Below are positions 19,798-20,718 of a DNA stretch of 20,718 nt, one piece after another. The stretch is taken from positions 20,925 through 41,642 of the forward strand of contig DEHT01000065.1 in NCBI GenBank assembly GCA_002352045.1, given 5' to 3'. The notes under the pieces are model-generated. The model made no database searches and was not told where the DNA came from. It saw only the letters and a list, made by a program, of their open reading frames with translations. A program made the position numbers and the translations under genes. Source of the stretch: Chitinophagaceae bacterium UBA2793. Lineage in GTDB: Bacteria > Bacteroidota > Bacteroidia > Chitinophagales > Chitinophagaceae. Position 1 is the stretch's first letter; every line of letters begins with the position of its first letter.

Positions 19798-20652
19798 ATG
19801 TTGAAAAAAATAGAATACATTTTAAAAGGAAGAGAAAAACAAATAACCAAAGAGGAAACAGTTTTACAACCACTGCCCCATGCCGAATTTCGCTTTGCCA
19901 ATCCATTTATTGTACTGCATCACCAAACGCCAAAATATGTACAACCCGGTTCAGTTGCAAGAATACATCCGCATCCACACCGGGGCTTTGCTCCGGTAAC
20001 CATTATGCTGCAAGGCGAGGGCTTTCACCAGGACAATGCAGGCCATAGCGAAACTATAAGTGCCGGCGATGTTCAATGGATGTTTGCAGGAAAAGGTTTG
20101 TTGCACAGCGAAGGGCCATCTGAAAATATTTTAAAAAACGGTGGTGTGCAGGAATTTGTTCAACTATGGATAAATGTTCCCAAGGAAAAAAAACTTACCA
20201 ATCCATTTTATCAAACAGCTAAAGCACAGGAGCAACCAAAAGTGTATGAACAAAATGGGGTGCATTTAAAATTATCTGTGGGTGAAGCCGATGGAAAAAC
20301 CGGCCCATTAAAAAGCTTTACGCCCGTTACCATTTTCCAGGGAAAAATAGAAGCAGGCATCAGAATGATGTTGCCCGCAATACCAGGTTACTGGACTTTG
20401 CTATACATCATAAAAGGGCAAATAAATGTAAACCAGGAATCGGTACAGGAACACAACCTGATAATTTTTGAAAAAGAAAACGATGAAATAATCTTGTGTG
20501 CCGAAGAAGATGTTGATTTGCTTTTTTTATCTGCCCAGCCCATTGATGAACCGGTAGCCGCAAAAGATAATTTTGTTATGAATAGCATGGAAGAAATAAA
20601 CCAGGCAATGGAAGATTATAAAAACGGACGTTTTGGAACTTTAAATTATTAG
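19798..20652 (+). CDS. Pirin family protein (second, divergent copy)
   Basis: This 284-residue bicupin protein is homologous to the pirin at 18172 but clearly diverged. Metal-ligand residues are kept with the same spacing: H59 and H61 in HPHPHRGFAPVT, H103 and E105 in AGKGLLHSEGPSE, and GDVQWMFAG between them. The C-terminal cupin ends with QPIDEPVAAKDNFVMNSMEEINQAMEDYKNGRFG, matching the end of the first copy (EPINEPIASYGPFVMNTQAEIYEAIEEFQSGKYG in that protein shows the same layout). The start at 19798 gives MLKKIEYILKGREKQ; an ATG at 19788 is in another frame. It is followed after 2 nt by the next gene, so the two are translationally coupled. Like its paralogue it is probably a cytoplasmic iron protein of unknown substrate. 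Confidence 0.9.
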   Translation: MLKKIEYILKGREKQITKEETVLQPLPHAEFRFANPFIVLHHQTPKYVQPGSVARIHPHPHRGFAPVTIMLQGEGFHQDNAGHSETISAGDVQWMFAGKGLLHSEGPSENILKNGGVQEFVQLWINVPKEKKLTNPFYQTAKAQEQPKVYEQNGVHLKLSVGEADGKTGPLKSFTPVTIFQGKIEAGIRMMLPAIPGYWTLLYIIKGQINVNQESVQEHNLIIFEKENDEIILCAEEDVDLLFLSAQPIDEPVAAKDNFVMNSMEEINQAMEDYKNGRFGTLNY

Positions 20653-20654
20653 AC

Positions 20655-20718
20655 ATGAATCCTGAATTTGAAAACATTGAACTAAAAAACAACGAAGCCG
20701 AAAATCGTTTTGAAATGA
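20655..20718 (+). CDS. Start of a probable small GNAT-type N-acetyltransferase (cut by window edge)
   Basis: The frame opens with ATG at 20655, 2 nt after the pirin stop, and remains open for 21 codons to the edge. The visible sequence, ending NNEAENRFEM, resembles the beginning of short YidJ-like GNAT proteins that commonly start with an NRFEL-type strand. With so few residues this is a tentative call. Tight spacing shows that it belongs to the pirin operon. Confidence 0.5.
   Translation, partial: MNPEFENIELKNNEAENRFEM

Noticed and set aside
19788..20048. 86-codon frame overlapping the start of the second pirin
   Set aside because: It is in a different frame from the pirin, whose cupin motifs and metal ligands are intact from ATG 19798.

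Overview
The window looks like a chromosomal segment from a member of the Bacteroidota, probably Chitinophagaceae or a close relative. This rests on several signs: an AT-rich sequence, Bacteroidota-type promoters (a TAnnTTTG -7 element with an upstream TTG), mostly absent Shine-Dalgarno sequences, a TonB-dependent receptor with an N-terminal carboxypeptidase-regulatory-like domain, lipoproteins with charged residues after the Cys, a split transketolase and a DUF47/PiT pair. The taxonomy is inferred from sequence style, not from a marker gene.

Layout. (1) 1-1187, minus: 5' part of an unknown exported protein, cut by the window edge. (2) 1360-3234, plus: an OmpR/PhoB-type response regulator and a PhoR-like histidine kinase with two membrane helices and almost no extracytoplasmic loop. 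(3) 3324-4397, plus: an MJ1255/MurG-like glycosyltransferase ending in a clear terminator. (4) 4619-10327, minus: in transcription order, an OprP/OprO-type porin, a TonB-dependent receptor and a beta-helix-like lipoprotein, with its own terminator. (5) 10456-12338, plus and divergent from the porin: a DUF47 (PhoU-like) protein and a PiT phosphate transporter, then a terminator. (6) 12425-13438: galE. (7) 13600-15676: an accessory-looking pair of lipoprotein genes; the first ends in a Tae4-like peptidoglycan amidase domain and the second is a candidate immunity lipoprotein. A large imperfect palindrome follows. (8) 15949-16902: the C-terminal subunit of a split transketolase, without its partner. 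(9) 17105-20718: a Crp/Fnr-type regulator, a degenerate receiver-like protein, a pirin, a YceI protein, a second pirin and the start of a probable GNAT acetyltransferase.

Main interpretation. Regions 4 and 5 appear to be a phosphate-acquisition locus. I found 11-bp-periodic TGTTAC-type repeats upstream of the TonB receptor (six units, 8941-9006, one of them degenerate) and upstream of the porin (three units, 10369-10401). They sit just upstream of -7-like elements that share CTTTGCG. Read on the coding strand they are GTAACA-N5 repeats, resembling the PHO/PhoP boxes bound by PhoB/PhoP-family regulators, and a PhoB/PhoR-like pair is encoded a few kb away. The simplest model is a Pho-controlled outer-membrane route (porin plus TonB receptor with a non-SusD lipoprotein partner) feeding the inner-membrane PiT/DUF47 system.

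The second notable item is the lipid-anchored Tae4-like amidase with its neighbour. It may be a toxin-immunity pair delivered from the cell surface rather than as a conventional type VI effector; this is inference. The right end resembles a redox or stress operon, with two 13-bp direct repeats as a candidate operator.

No tRNA, rRNA, CRISPR array or insertion sequence was recognised. No gene-free stretch exceeds 300 bases; the largest is 15677-15948.
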